DNA of 64,000 bases from Bacillus suaedaesalsae (GCF_016890225.1 NZ_JAFELM010000036.1:62001-126000), one strand, 5' to 3'. Positions 16,634-25,863 are shown, counted from the first letter of the stretch. Program-made: numbers and translations. Notes: generated from the letters alone by a model not told the origin.

Positions 16634-18428
16634 AGGCATGCTCCCTTCTCTGACTGCTATGATTTTGAAGAGGATTAGGAATGGTTGTGTATACAGCCTG
16701 TTCTAGATTTGCTGTCAACTCATCTACATTATGCAAGCTTGTGAGTAGATTGGCTTTATATGCCAGCTCTTCATTCGTTAACAGAGCTTGAATTAATTGT
16801 TTGCCCACTCCAGATAAATCCTTTTGTAAGACAGCCAACTTATCACATACACACTCTACTAAGTCTGTTTCCTCTATTAATTCATCCACTCCAAATCTAT
16901 GAATAATAGAGAATAGATGATTTACAATCATATAATAAGTAAATCGTTCGTTAATAATCGTCTCATCATAAAATAACTCTAGTGTTTCCTTCAAACTTGG
17001 TTCATATGATGTTAACTGTTTCTTATAACGAGTTGATAAATAATAGCCTTGATTATCTCGGTAATAAAAAATCGATGGATATCCATCTTTTGAAATCGAC
17101 AAAATACTATTTTGCTGATGTGCTTCTAAAGCAATACCATACTGATCATAAAGCTGGAGTAGCGGAATGATTACACAATCAAAATATGTGCTAAACCATT
17201 TCAAACTTACCTCCTTTAGTGAGGTACCTTCTGAGTGAGATATGTCTTGAATCAGGTTCTTAAGTGGTGAACTTTGTCCTGGTAATGGTTCCTGCACTAA
17301 GGCCGCTATTGATATTCCATTTGCATCGTCCTGAAACACATTTTTTCGCAAAATTAGTTCAAATCCTGATTCTTTTTGCTTTGGGAAACGAACCGTCAAA
17401 TATGCTGGATCATCAATGACTTGGAAAGAAGGATAACTTTCCACAAAGTCAATGGTACGTATTAATTTACTCATGATAACCCCTGCTTTTAGTTCACTCA
17501 TTTTGTTCACTCGCTTAGAATTTGTGATCTTCACTGGAATAGAAAACTTTAACATCCACTTTTTTTCCTGATGATAGACAGTTCGAATTGAAGAAGTGGG
17601 TACTACGTAACAACCCGCTAAACCTATATTCGTAATAAGTCCTTCTTTCATTGCCTTCTTAACTGATGGTTGATGAAGCAGCCACTGTGCTTGAAGTGGA
17701 TGAACCGGAATATAGATGTCATCATGCAGAGTGAGATCTTCATCTTCTAGAAATTCTTGAATCAATATACTAGGAGCCAAAAGCTCTGCTGAATCCTCTT
17801 CAATTAAGGAGCGGTCTATACGAAAATAGTACAATTGAAAGCGTCCACAAAGTTCAGGTGAGAAGAGCTCATGCTGCCAATCACTCATGCCTTGACGGCT
17901 CTTGGGTGTTGGATGCAGCCAATGTCCAAATAATAAGGATTGCTCTGTTTCTATAAAACTGGCATGTGGGCTATACATATAATGCGAGTCATTTTTCCTT
18001 CTCGTAATAAATAGTTCCATTAGTTGAAGGCTGTTTATTAAGCGAAGCGTCAGCTCCTCGTATTTGGAATCAAACTCAAGCACACATTTATTTGTTTTCT
18101 GTAAGTGAAGCTCATAAATGAAAAGGAGCATCATAGACAGGTAGTTTTCTTGTTTCCAACTTTTTTGTTCATTCGAATACTTAAAAGCTGTACCAAATGT
18201 ATGTCTTCCAGTTTCAGACTTATAGTTAACTTCAATTGCATAATGTAGCTTTTGGTTCGGTAATGTAATCTCAACGATTTCTTTCCCTGTTATATGTTCA
18301 GGCACTATATTGCCTAGAATCCAATCTTCTCTTTTCAACCACCTACCCTTATCAACTTCTCTCAAATATCCGTTCGTAAATGCTTGAAATGAAGCAAATT
18401 CAGCAATTTGTCTTGGAGACTGTTGCAT
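16608..18428 (-). CDS. asbA: NIS siderophore synthetase AsbA (IucA/IucC family)
   Basis: The protein has 606 residues and is the first gene of the petrobactin operon. AsbA adenylates citrate and condenses it with spermidine. Family segments are FGHWLHPTPKSRQG (ATP-binding region, about 168-181), IYIPVHPLQAQWLL, VVPTSSIRTVYH and ALEAHQQNSILS. The ATG at 18428 follows GGAAGG. A perfect-looking 7-1-7 Fur box 39-53 bases upstream makes iron-starvation induction very likely. It is a paralogue of asbB in the same operon. Confidence 0.94.
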   Translation of the reverse strand: MQQSPRQIAEFASFQAFTNGYLREVDKGRWLKREDWILGNIVPEHITGKEIVEITLPNQKLHYAIEVNYKSETGRHTFGTAFKYSNEQKSWKQENYLSMMLLFIYELHLQKTNKCVLEFDSKYEELTLRLINSLQLMELFITRRKNDSHYMYSPHASFIETEQSLLFGHWLHPTPKSRQGMSDWQHELFSPELCGRFQLYYFRIDRSLIEEDSAELLAPSILIQEFLEDEDLTLHDDIYIPVHPLQAQWLLHQPSVKKAMKEGLITNIGLAGCYVVPTSSIRTVYHQEKKWMLKFSIPVKITNSKRVNKMSELKAGVIMSKLIRTIDFVESYPSFQVIDDPAYLTVRFPKQKESGFELILRKNVFQDDANGISIAALVQEPLPGQSSPLKNLIQDISHSEGTSLKEVSLKWFSTYFDCVIIPLLQLYDQYGIALEAHQQNSILSISKDGYPSIFYYRDNQGYYLSTRYKKQLTSYEPSLKETLELFYDETIINERFTYYMIVNHLFSIIHRFGVDELIEETDLVECVCDKLAVLQKDLSGVGKQLIQALLTNEELAYKANLLTSLHNVDELTANLEQAVYTTIPNPLQNHSSQRREHAYAASSGNS

Positions 18429-18466
18429 GATAAACCTTCCTTCCTTGGGTCTATGGTCCTAATAGA

Positions 18467-18481
18467 TGAGAACTATTCTCA
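18467..18481. promoter_or_regulatory. Fur box upstream of asbA
   Basis: TGAGAACTATTCTCA is a perfect 7-1-7 inverted repeat of the Fur type, 39-53 bases upstream of the asbA start codon. Confidence 0.88.
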
Positions 18482-18515
18482 GTGAAAAACAAAAAAAATA
18501 TAGATGTTTTATTAT

Positions 18516-18549
18516 GAAGATGGTTCTTATTTTCATAAGAACCATCTTC
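18516..18549 (-). terminator. Hairpin after the feuA-like gene
   Basis: A perfect 15-pair stem (18516-18530 with 18535-18549) encloses TTTC. It lies ten bases after the feuA-like stop. The T run on the minus strand begins only about 14 bases later, so termination may be imperfect and could leak into asbA. Confidence 0.75.
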
Positions 18550-18558
18550 ACAGTAGTT

Positions 18559-19533
18559 TTATTCACCTAATAGAATAGCTTGAATTTCCTTTAGACCTTT
18601 TTGCCTTTCGATTGGATCCCAAAAGCCCCATGTTGTTGAGAGGGTATGTACATTCTTATTTTTAACAGCTGTTAGATTATTCCAAACTTCACCTTGTGTG
18701 ACAGTATCGTAAAACTCACCACTATTAAAATAAGTGACATCAATAATATGATCAGGATTGTACTTTGCAAGTCCTTCAATGGATATATTTTCGCCAAAAT
18801 CGTTTGGAAGCCCTTCTGCAGGAGTTAGCTGTAAATCCTCAAATAATAGGGAGTTCGTTGCATGATTGATTAAGCCGTACACACGGATATCCTTTTTATT
18901 GATTGCTACTGCCATGAACTTCTCTTCCCCAACTTTTTCTTTAATATTCTTACCTATCTCTGCTGCTTCTGTCTCTAAGTCCTTAATAACCTTTTTACCT
19001 TCTTCAAGTTTCCCTACTGCTTCGGTTACCTTAAGATGATCTTCCTTCCAATCTCCTCCAACCTCAACTACCACAGTTGGAATTGTTTCAGATAATTGGT
19101 CATACAAAGGTTTGTACCTGTCACTAATAATTAATAAATCAGGATTTAATTTAACTATTTCTTCCGGGTTAATTTCATCTGCATATGGCAATGGTGTTAC
19201 TCCTTGTAGTTCCTCTACTAAATGTGGTGGAAACTCATTATCATAAGCCATCACAGCAAATGGTTTTACGCCTACTGATACAAGTGATCCCTCCCATGAT
19301 ACATGCGACAAAAGGATTACCTTCTTAGGATCTTTTGGAACTTTCGCTTCACCATACAAATGCGAAACAGTTATCGTGTCATTTGCATCTTCCTTTTCAT
19401 CCGATGTGCCTTGGCTTACCTCAGTGGATTTTGTGTCATTTTCTCCACTGGATTTCATTGAATTATTACCGCAACCGGCTACAAAAATTACCGTGAGCAG
19501 TAGAATACTTAACATACTTAATAAGTTTTTCAT
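18559..19533 (-). CDS. Iron-siderophore-binding lipoprotein, FeuA-like
   Basis: The protein has 324 residues with a lipoprotein signal peptide ending in VAGC (Cys about 21) and a class III binding fold (VILLSHVSWEGSLVSVGVKPFAV, PDLLIISDRYKPLYDQLSE, VYGLINHATNSLLFEDLQL). It binds a ferric siderophore, probably catecholate, outside the membrane. It lies between asbA and the Btr-like regulator, on the same strand, with its own tandem Fur boxes. The permeases that would serve it are the feuBC-like genes at 21.3-23.4 kb. Family resemblance is to FeuA/YfiY, but the exact ligand is uncertain. Confidence 0.85.
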   Translation of the reverse strand: MKNLLSMLSILLLTVIFVAGCGNNSMKSSGENDTKSTEVSQGTSDEKEDANDTITVSHLYGEAKVPKDPKKVILLSHVSWEGSLVSVGVKPFAVMAYDNEFPPHLVEELQGVTPLPYADEINPEEIVKLNPDLLIISDRYKPLYDQLSETIPTVVVEVGGDWKEDHLKVTEAVGKLEEGKKVIKDLETEAAEIGKNIKEKVGEEKFMAVAINKKDIRVYGLINHATNSLLFEDLQLTPAEGLPNDFGENISIEGLAKYNPDHIIDVTYFNSGEFYDTVTQGEVWNNLTAVKNKNVHTLSTTWGFWDPIERQKGLKEIQAILLGE

Positions 19534-19554
19534 GATTATCCCCCTGAATGTGAA

Positions 19555-19569
19555 TGATTTTCATTATCA
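19555..19569. promoter_or_regulatory. Fur box A upstream of the feuA-like gene
   Basis: TGATTTTCATTATCA keeps most positions of the 7-1-7 motif. It is directly followed by a second box with a one-base gap. Confidence 0.7.
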
Positions 19570-19570
19570 A

Positions 19571-19585
19571 TGATAAGTATTATCA
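19571..19585. promoter_or_regulatory. Fur box B upstream of the feuA-like gene
   Basis: TGATAAGTATTATCA differs from the 7-1-7 consensus at a single half-site base. With box A it forms a 31-base double site. Confidence 0.82.
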
Positions 19586-19644
19586 ATTAGAATGAACATA
19601 GCCATTTTCAACAACTTGCATGGACATTCTTATCATCCAGCTAA

Positions 19645-21204
19645 TCACTCAACATGTTTGGTAAAAAATTGATAAAAATCATGAATCATGTGCTTACGCC
19701 CAAGCGGTCCCCATGGGTCCCACTCCAAACTATTCGGAAAGAAGACTTTCTTTTGCTCGGAAGCCTTTAACCTTTTCCATTGTTCCGTTGAAGTAATTTT
19801 TTGTACATCACATTCGTGACTCCATAAGATTAATATGTAATCAGGATTTATATTGCAGAGTTCTTCAAGACTAATTGTGACATAATAACTTTCCGGTACC
19901 GAAGGATGTGGAGTAAAGCCCAGCGTCTGGTAGAAAAATTGGACAAAGGCATGATGATTTCGCCCATATAAGCGAATTTCATTTTCCCGAATCCAGATGA
20001 TTACCCACTCCCCGTTTCTCATTTTAGAGGATAAGCACCTTTTTAAGTTATCTTCAAGCTGCTCTATTTCACCAATAATACGTTTTACTTTATACTCCAT
20101 TCCAAACAGTAAAGCCAGCTCTTTTAAATAACCTTCCCAGTTTGAGTGTTGTGGAATCGAAATTAAATTTGTTTGCTGTGTCCATAATGAGCTCTGCTCA
20201 TTACTCGGATGAAGAACTGTTTTTATAATCACGTCAGGATGAGATTGTATTATTTCATCCCGATTAAATGGCTTTTCTGCATTCAATAAGTATGTGCCTT
20301 CTAGCTCCTCCACTAAGTATGAGGGTATTCCCTTTGTTAATGGGTATGTAGTTGGATAGGCTGGAGCCGCAACAGGTTGAATACCTAGTGCTACCAAACA
20401 ATCTTGTAAAAAAAGTTGACTGACAACGGCTACTTTCTTTTCTCTTCTTTTAATGAACTCCGCCGGAGGTATTCCTACATGTTTTTTAAAGAATCGACTA
20501 AAATAAAATTCATCCTGAAGACCAATTTGGTGTGCTATTTCCTTTAATGTCATATCAGTTCCCTGTATTAAAAGCTCTTTAGAACGTCTTACTCTCTCTT
20601 TATTCATGTACTCCTTTGGTGTTAAGTTCATTTTCTTCTTAAACGCCCGGGTAAAGGAAGTAGGCGTCATTCCAACTTTCATGGACAGCTCACCTATCGA
20701 AACACTTTCGTAAAGGTGTTGTTTTATGTAGATAGCTACTTCCTCTATTCCATCTACTGCTGATTGATCCGTTACAACTTCAAAGAGGCTCCAGATAAGT
20801 TGATAATATCTGCATTTTTCTGAGATGGATGTTGCCTGTTGCAGTTTTAATAGCTCTTTCCACGTTGGGAGTATTTTCACCTGTGCTACTTCAGCAAAAC
20901 AGAAACCATCCGTAATCGTTAAAGATGAAAGTAAGTCCTCTCCCATGTCTAGTTTGTATATCGTTAACTTTGATACCGCAGTTATCACTTCTGAAGTTCT
21001 TACTAGTTTTGTCATGCCTCCTTTAAGCTCTTCCACGACATCAAAGTGAGAAAGCCAACCTGTTCCTTCAACGATGTAAATTAACAATCTGTCACTACAT
21101 AAAGAATTCAGTGTATACTGCTGACCTCTTAGTATCGTTAAGCAATCAACCCGTGTGAAAGTTGCTGCTTTCTTTGTTGTGGACAAATAAGTCACCCTCT
21201 TCAT
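19645..21204 (-). CDS. AraC-family regulator with siderophore-binding domain, Btr-like
   Basis: The protein has 519 residues in three parts: an N-terminal sensory segment, an AraC helix-turn-helix domain at about 165-260 (SIGELSMKVGMTPTSFTRAFKKKMNLTPKEYM, then EIAHQIGLQDEFYFSRFFKKHVGIPPAEF), and a C-terminal binding domain like FeuA without signal peptide. This is the layout of Btr (YbbB), which activates feuABC on sensing ferric bacillibactin. It is divergent from the feuBC-like genes and upstream of the feuA-like gene. A TTG at 21186 preceded by AAGAGGGTGA is an equally good start; the ATG at 21204 has no clear site. Confidence 0.88.
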   Translation of the reverse strand: MKRVTYLSTTKKAATFTRVDCLTILRGQQYTLNSLCSDRLLIYIVEGTGWLSHFDVVEELKGGMTKLVRTSEVITAVSKLTIYKLDMGEDLLSSLTITDGFCFAEVAQVKILPTWKELLKLQQATSISEKCRYYQLIWSLFEVVTDQSAVDGIEEVAIYIKQHLYESVSIGELSMKVGMTPTSFTRAFKKKMNLTPKEYMNKERVRRSKELLIQGTDMTLKEIAHQIGLQDEFYFSRFFKKHVGIPPAEFIKRREKKVAVVSQLFLQDCLVALGIQPVAAPAYPTTYPLTKGIPSYLVEELEGTYLLNAEKPFNRDEIIQSHPDVIIKTVLHPSNEQSSLWTQQTNLISIPQHSNWEGYLKELALLFGMEYKVKRIIGEIEQLEDNLKRCLSSKMRNGEWVIIWIRENEIRLYGRNHHAFVQFFYQTLGFTPHPSVPESYYVTISLEELCNINPDYILILWSHECDVQKITSTEQWKRLKASEQKKVFFPNSLEWDPWGPLGRKHMIHDFYQFFTKHVE

Positions 21205-21214
21205 TTAAAATTTA

Positions 21215-21246
21215 TTGACAAAGTTAGGAAATAAATAGTAGATTAG
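21215..21246 (+). promoter_or_regulatory. Possible promoter of the feuBC-like operon
   Basis: TTGACA at 21215-21220 is followed after 18 bases by TAGATT. The -35 box is perfect and the -10 is weak, as expected for a gene needing an AraC activator. Confidence 0.5.
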
Positions 21247-21258
21247 TAGTCATCAATG

Positions 21259-21281
21259 GTGAAAATGATAATCATTTTCAC
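21259..21281. promoter_or_regulatory. Fur box, perfect 11-1-11 palindrome, upstream of the feuB-like gene
   Basis: GTGAAAATGAT, a central A, and ATCATTTTCAC form a perfect 23-base palindrome containing overlapping Fur hexamers. It ends 21 bases upstream of the start codon at 21303. Confidence 0.9.
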
Positions 21282-21302
21282 TAAAAAAAAGGAATGATGA
21301 AT

Positions 21303-22349
21303 ATGTCCAGCAGTCCTCATTCAGAAGTGAAAAAAGAGGATACCTTTGCTCCAGGTTCGTTTGCCGTTAAGCTGAAGTGGCCGTTACTAGGGTTAATCTT
21401 TGTATGTATAAGTTTTATACTTTCTATCGGTTTTGGAGCAATTCCCATCTCATTTAAGGTTATCCTTGACTCATTTCTTTCCTTCCAACCCGATAATATG
21501 GAGCATCAGTTAATTCGTGAGGTTCGATTACCGAGAGCGATTACGGCATTACTTATTGGAATAGCACTTGCGGCGGCTGGCGCTATAATGCAAGGTATTA
21601 CTCGCAATCCGTTAGCCGATCCATCAATCATTGGAATCACACATGGAGCTGGCCTTGCCATTGCTATTTATCTCGCAGTATTTTCCACTGGTTCGTATTG
21701 GGTACTTCTTATCTGGTCCTTTGCCGGATCTGCAATTGCTGCGTGTATCGTTTTGGCTTTTACAGTCATATCGAAGGATCGAACATCTCCTGTAACGTTA
21801 ACACTAGCTGGTGCTGCCCTTAGTATGCTTTTTAGTGCATTGTCTACAGGAATTGCCATTCATTATCAATTATCACAAGATTTAAGCTTTTGGTTTGCAG
21901 GTGGTCTATCTGGAACAAAGTGGATGCACGTCACTATATTAATTCCTACTGTGATTATTGGACTCATCCTTTCAATGTGGATAAGTAGACCTTTAACAAT
22001 TTTATCAATGGGTGAGGATGTTTCGAGCAGTCTTGGCCAATCGAATGCAAAGATTCGAATCATTGGACTTCTAGCAGTTATTATCCTCTCCGGGATAGCT
22101 GTTTCGATAGCTGGAATGATTGGCTTTTTAGGTCTCATTATTCCACATATTGTACGCTTACTCATTGGCAGTGATTATAGGTGGATCATCCCTTGCAGTG
22201 CAATATGCGGGGCACTTCTCCTTATCATTTCAGACATCGGGGCAAGGATGGTTAATCCTCCGTTTGAAACGCCAGTTAGTGCCATTACTGCCATCTTAGG
22301 TGTACCTGTTTTCTTATATTTATCTCGCCAAAAGAGGAGGTCGTTGTAG
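21303..22349 (+). CDS. Iron-siderophore permease, FeuB-like
   Basis: The protein has 348 residues from the ATG at 21303, which lies eight bases after AAAGGA; two in-frame ATGs at 21294 and 21297 are too close. It is a FecCD-type permease with about nine helices and typical segments VRLPRAITALLIGIALAAAG, MQGITRNPLADPSIIG and GMIGFLGLIIPHIVR. It forms a heterodimer with the next gene product. Expression is probably controlled by Fur and by the divergent Btr-like activator. The stop overlaps the GTG start of the next gene by one base. Confidence 0.9.
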   Translation: MSSSPHSEVKKEDTFAPGSFAVKLKWPLLGLIFVCISFILSIGFGAIPISFKVILDSFLSFQPDNMEHQLIREVRLPRAITALLIGIALAAAGAIMQGITRNPLADPSIIGITHGAGLAIAIYLAVFSTGSYWVLLIWSFAGSAIAACIVLAFTVISKDRTSPVTLTLAGAALSMLFSALSTGIAIHYQLSQDLSFWFAGGLSGTKWMHVTILIPTVIIGLILSMWISRPLTILSMGEDVSSSLGQSNAKIRIIGLLAVIILSGIAVSIAGMIGFLGLIIPHIVRLLIGSDYRWIIPCSAICGALLLIISDIGARMVNPPFETPVSAITAILGVPVFLYLSRQKRRSL

Positions 22350-23383
22350 TGAATAACCGTTCCTTTTCCATACGTCCCTTGGCATGGATGGTATTTTTTT
22401 CTCTGCTTATATGTGTAATTTTTGTTACCAGTTTATCCACTGGTGTTTTATCCATTAGTGTTCGTGACATAATACTGACTATTTCAGGAAATGGATCTGC
22501 TCAGCAGGAGCTTGTTCTCTTTGAACTCCGATTACCGAGAATGATACTTGCCATTTTAATTGGAGCAGGTCTGGCTTTATCGGGTGCCATATTACAAGGA
22601 TTGTCTCAAAACTCCCTTGCGGATCCCGGTATACTTGGAATCAATGCAGGGGCAGGTCTGGCTGTTGTTTTATGTATATACTTTTTGCAAAGTCAGTCTG
22701 ATAGTATTGTCTTGCATTCTCCCTACTTCCTCCCTCTGTTTGCATTTATAGGAGCGATGACTACTGCCGTTCTTATTTATGTTTTCTCGTGGAAAAAAGG
22801 AGTAGATCCCGGTCGCCTGCTGCTAGTAGGAATTGGTATTAATGCATTATGCGGGGCATTACTTATTATCTTCCAGCTGAAAATGGATCCAAGAGATTTT
22901 CAAAAAGCAACCATATGGTTGATAGGGAGTATTTGGGGAACGCAATGGAATTATGTATATGCACTACTACCATGGCTGCTACTGATTGTGCCAATTTCCT
23001 TTTTCAAAAGCAGAACTCTTAATGTATTACTTTTAAGTGATTCTATTGCAAAAGGACTTGGTATGAAGGTTGAATGGCAACGGGCCTTTTTACTTTGTAC
23101 TTCAGCTGCACTTGCTGGAGCTTGTGTTTCTGTTGGGGGAGGAATCTCTTTTATCGGTTTACTTGGACCTCATCTCGCAAGACGTCTCATAGGCTCTAAC
23201 TATTACATTCTGCTTCCACTTTCAGCTTTAATTGGTGCGTTACTCGTCTTGTTGGCTGATTTAATTGGGAAAAATCTATTAGCACCCGCAGACATTCCAG
23301 TTGGTGTAGTTATTTCAATTATTGGTGCACCCTATTTGTTAGTTATGCTCCTTTCTAGAAAAGGAACATCTTTGAAGGCATAA
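22349..23383 (+). CDS. Iron-siderophore permease, FeuC-like
   Basis: The protein has 344 residues from a GTG start that shares a base with the upstream stop codon. It is a second FecCD permease (LRLPRMILAILIGAGLALSG, GGGISFIGLLGPHLARRL, LLADLIGKNLLAPADIPVG). No ATPase gene follows. In Bacillus subtilis FeuBC is likewise without a linked ATPase and uses YusV, so this one must use a distant ATPase or the YclP-like protein. A bidirectional terminator follows immediately. Confidence 0.9.
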   Translation: MNNRSFSIRPLAWMVFFSLLICVIFVTSLSTGVLSISVRDIILTISGNGSAQQELVLFELRLPRMILAILIGAGLALSGAILQGLSQNSLADPGILGINAGAGLAVVLCIYFLQSQSDSIVLHSPYFLPLFAFIGAMTTAVLIYVFSWKKGVDPGRLLLVGIGINALCGALLIIFQLKMDPRDFQKATIWLIGSIWGTQWNYVYALLPWLLLIVPISFFKSRTLNVLLLSDSIAKGLGMKVEWQRAFLLCTSAALAGACVSVGGGISFIGLLGPHLARRLIGSNYYILLPLSALIGALLVLLADLIGKNLLAPADIPVGVVISIIGAPYLLVMLLSRKGTSLKA

Positions 23384-23403
23384 AAGGGAGGTATCTCCCT
23401 TTT
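23382..23403. terminator. Bidirectional terminator between the feuC-like gene and hmoA
   Basis: AAAAGGGAG and CTCCCTTTT form a nine-pair stem around GTAT, overlapping the end of hmoA. Confidence 0.8.
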
Positions 23404-23737
23404 AACCTATTTCTTGTGGATCTTTATATGTCTTTTGACCGAGCATGTTGTATACTTGCTGGTTACCTTCTAATATGTACGCCGGTCCTGGTTTACCTTG
23501 ATTTTCACGATGTCCTTGGAGATGGATTTCACTCGTTTCCCATGCCTTCCAATTTTCTTCAGATTCCCACCGAACGAGCACGATTACTTCTTCATCGCCT
23601 CTTCTTTGTTTCTTTTTAAACACACTTAAATCAATAAAACCCGGCTGTTCTTCAATTACACCACGTCCTGCAAATCGTTCCACCATCTTATCTGCATGAC
23701 CTTCAGTCACTTTAAATGATTTTAATTGTAAAAACAT
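23402..23737 (-). CDS. hmoA: Heme-degrading monooxygenase HmoA
   Basis: The protein has 111 residues and a single antibiotic-biosynthesis-monooxygenase (ABM) fold, as in Bacillus HmoA (YetG). It has KVTEGHADKMVERFAGRGVIEEQPGFIDLSV, then RRGDEEVIVLVRWESEENWKAWETSE and a conserved HLQGHRE histidine region. The enzyme opens heme to release iron in the cytoplasm. The ATG has AAGGAGGG upstream, and a perfect-half-site Fur box lies 38-52 bases upstream, so it belongs to the iron-starvation response of this island. Confidence 0.88.
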   Translation of the reverse strand: MFLQLKSFKVTEGHADKMVERFAGRGVIEEQPGFIDLSVFKKKQRRGDEEVIVLVRWESEENWKAWETSEIHLQGHRENQGKPGPAYILEGNQQVYNMLGQKTYKDPQEIG

Positions 23738-23774
23738 GAATATTCCCTCCTTTTCTTAATACGTTCATTATAAA

Positions 23775-23789
23775 TGAGAATAATTATCA
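23775..23789. promoter_or_regulatory. Fur box upstream of hmoA
   Basis: TGAGAATAATTATCA fits the 7-1-7 consensus at all but one position. Confidence 0.87.
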
Positions 23790-23913
23790 TTTTCAATACA
23801 TTTTTACAATTATTTGCTTTTTTTGAATTGAATGCTAGTTTGGTAGGTTATTATTTGTGCTTAAAATTCTTCAACTCTTACCAAGACTCTAATATTTTAC
23901 TGGTAATAAAAAA

Positions 23914-23958
23914 GAGGATGTCCCATAAGTCTTGAATCGTTGACTTTGGGCTATCCTC
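23914..23958 (-). terminator. Intrinsic terminator after the large membrane-anchored protein gene
   Basis: On the minus strand GAGGATAGCCCAAAGTC pairs imperfectly with GACTTATGGGACATCCTC, followed by a run of T. Confidence 0.8.
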
Positions 23959-23967
23959 GCTTTTGTA

Positions 23968-25641
23968 TTACTCTATTCCGTCAATACTAATTTTCTTTAC
24001 CGGTAAGAAGTCTTCACCAGTGTCCAAGTAACTAATTTGAACACGATCCCCTTCTTGCAAATAAATTACCAGGGGTTCATTTTCAGATGAAACAATAAAG
24101 TTTTGACGAGTATTTAACAAGAATGAGACGACTGTGTAATCCCCATTCTTTTCCTTATACACTCTCTCTATCGTTCCACTCGTTTTCTTTTCCTCCGCAT
24201 CAGAGCTGCCATCTACGGTACTTCCTCCTCTTTGAAGCGATGTTTTGTACTTTTTCAATGCATCGTTTGGAGTATTACCATATACAGAGATTTCAGGATT
24301 TGCTGCAGATACAATGAAGTAATTTTGCAAGAATCCGTTTGAATCTAATACTGGTGCTAACCAGCTAGCTTCTCCATAGAAGTTATACAGAATCGGCATC
24401 GCTCCATGCCACTTTTTCTCAATGAACTTCTTTTCTATAATCTGTAAGGCACCTTCAGAATCCATATACGATTCTTCTAGATTTCCAGTATAATACGTTG
24501 CTTTTCCGGTTCTTCCATTTGTGAGAGAGTACCCTAACATCGAATCGACACCCTCTTTTGGACTTGAAAAGTCAGTGAAGTAATACATATCTCCCGCTTC
24601 ATCAAATATCGGGCTGACATTTGCCTCTGTACCTTCATCAGAAGGCAGCTTCACATCTGTTTTCCCAAAAATACTGTTCCAAAACCCGTGTACATAGTTT
24701 CCAAAATAACTATTTTGTAAGCTTACAGCTTCCGGGGAAACAGAACCATCTATAAATGCTGGAACTTCAGATAACGGATACAACTCCGCCCGACCGCTTT
24801 TAGGATTTACGACGACAACTCCCTTTGCAACAAACCCGTTTCTTGCAGATACAAACTCACCAAAGGTTCGAATGTAATGTGGAGCTCCTTCATCATCAAT
24901 CTCTAATTGTGGATCACCATAAAAAATATATGTCGGATATTCCATTCGGATTTTTCTATCTATATTTTTATGGAAATAAGCAGATGGAGTATAATTCATG
25001 TCTGCTTTAATGAATTTAGGATTTGCTGATGAATCAGTGGCACTTAAACTAAAATAACCTGGAATTTTATCTCCATTCACCCATTTAAAAAATCCTGAAA
25101 ACTCAACTGGTGCAATATATACAAATTCTCCATTGATCTTTTGAATTTGCAGGTTGCCAAGTTCATAGTAACTCGTATTCGGGACCTGACCAAATGCTTT
25201 TCTCATCTTATTACGAGCAAATTGAGGTGGTACACTTGCAGGAGTTTTTGAGTCATCGAATGCTGTAATCTCTGTTTTTTGATCCATCTTAGCAATTTCG
25301 TACTTCTCATTTGCGTTAAATATTGTCGCCGATAACATATAAATCGCCAAAAACAGCGTTCCAATAAATAAGACGGCCTTAAACACTCGTTCTTTTCCAG
25401 AAGCTAAGAGTGCTCCTGCACCGGTAATCACAATTGAATACATCCATAACGATGAAAAGTTCCGATCCAGATTACTGAAGTAGTAGAAAGCAAAGGTTAA
25501 AGGTATGATTAGAACTAGTGTAAAAATAAATCCAGATTGTCTATACTTGCTTTTCTCTTTTTTCTTATGATTCGTGAAGGGTAGCACAATGATTGCTGTA
25601 ACTAACCCAACAATTAGGGAAAATAAAAATATATTGCCCAT
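23968..25641 (-). CDS. Membrane-anchored protein of unknown function
   Basis: The protein has 557 residues and I do not recognise its family. Four hydrophobic helices fill residues about 3-25, 36-54, 64-83 and 88-108. Then follows a ~440-residue soluble part rich in beta-strand-like segments, with a predominantly aromatic surface (YIAPVEFSGFFKW, YPTYIFYGDPQLEIDD) and a late flexible linker QRGGSTVDGSSDAEEKKTSG near residue 480. A small C-terminal OB-like domain (GTIERVYKEKNGDYTVVSFLL, EGDRVQISYLD) closes it. It is divergent from the lipoprotein/DUF350 genes and may belong to that neighbourhood, which is inference. It has its own terminator. Confidence 0.6.
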   Translation of the reverse strand: MGNIFLFSLIVGLVTAIIVLPFTNHKKKEKSKYRQSGFIFTLVLIIPLTFAFYYFSNLDRNFSSLWMYSIVITGAGALLASGKERVFKAVLFIGTLFLAIYMLSATIFNANEKYEIAKMDQKTEITAFDDSKTPASVPPQFARNKMRKAFGQVPNTSYYELGNLQIQKINGEFVYIAPVEFSGFFKWVNGDKIPGYFSLSATDSSANPKFIKADMNYTPSAYFHKNIDRKIRMEYPTYIFYGDPQLEIDDEGAPHYIRTFGEFVSARNGFVAKGVVVVNPKSGRAELYPLSEVPAFIDGSVSPEAVSLQNSYFGNYVHGFWNSIFGKTDVKLPSDEGTEANVSPIFDEAGDMYYFTDFSSPKEGVDSMLGYSLTNGRTGKATYYTGNLEESYMDSEGALQIIEKKFIEKKWHGAMPILYNFYGEASWLAPVLDSNGFLQNYFIVSAANPEISVYGNTPNDALKKYKTSLQRGGSTVDGSSDAEEKKTSGTIERVYKEKNGDYTVVSFLLNTRQNFIVSSENEPLVIYLQEGDRVQISYLDTGEDFLPVKKISIDGIE

Positions 25642-25831
25642 TTACGTTCTCCTTCCAAAACTGAGTTAGTAGTTTATACGTTTCTATCTTCTCAAAAGTT
25701 TCATTTAATTTTCCAATAGATTAACAACTATTTTTTCAAACGGAATATTCTATTTAGGATTTTTATATGATACATTGGATGGGGTTAGTGGTTTTGGAGA
25801 AACTTGGATAAACTGGTATTTATTTTGTGAA

Positions 25832-25863
25832 AAATTGTTGAATCCTACTTAACACTACATACG
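25832..25863 (+). promoter_or_regulatory. Weak ECF-type promoter candidate upstream of the lipoprotein gene
   Basis: TGAATC and CGTA are 17 bases apart, which loosely resembles the TGAAAC-N16-CGTA pattern of extracytoplasmic-function sigma factors such as SigW. The match is imperfect and coordinates are approximate. The rest of the 258-base divergent region shows nothing else clear. Confidence 0.25.
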
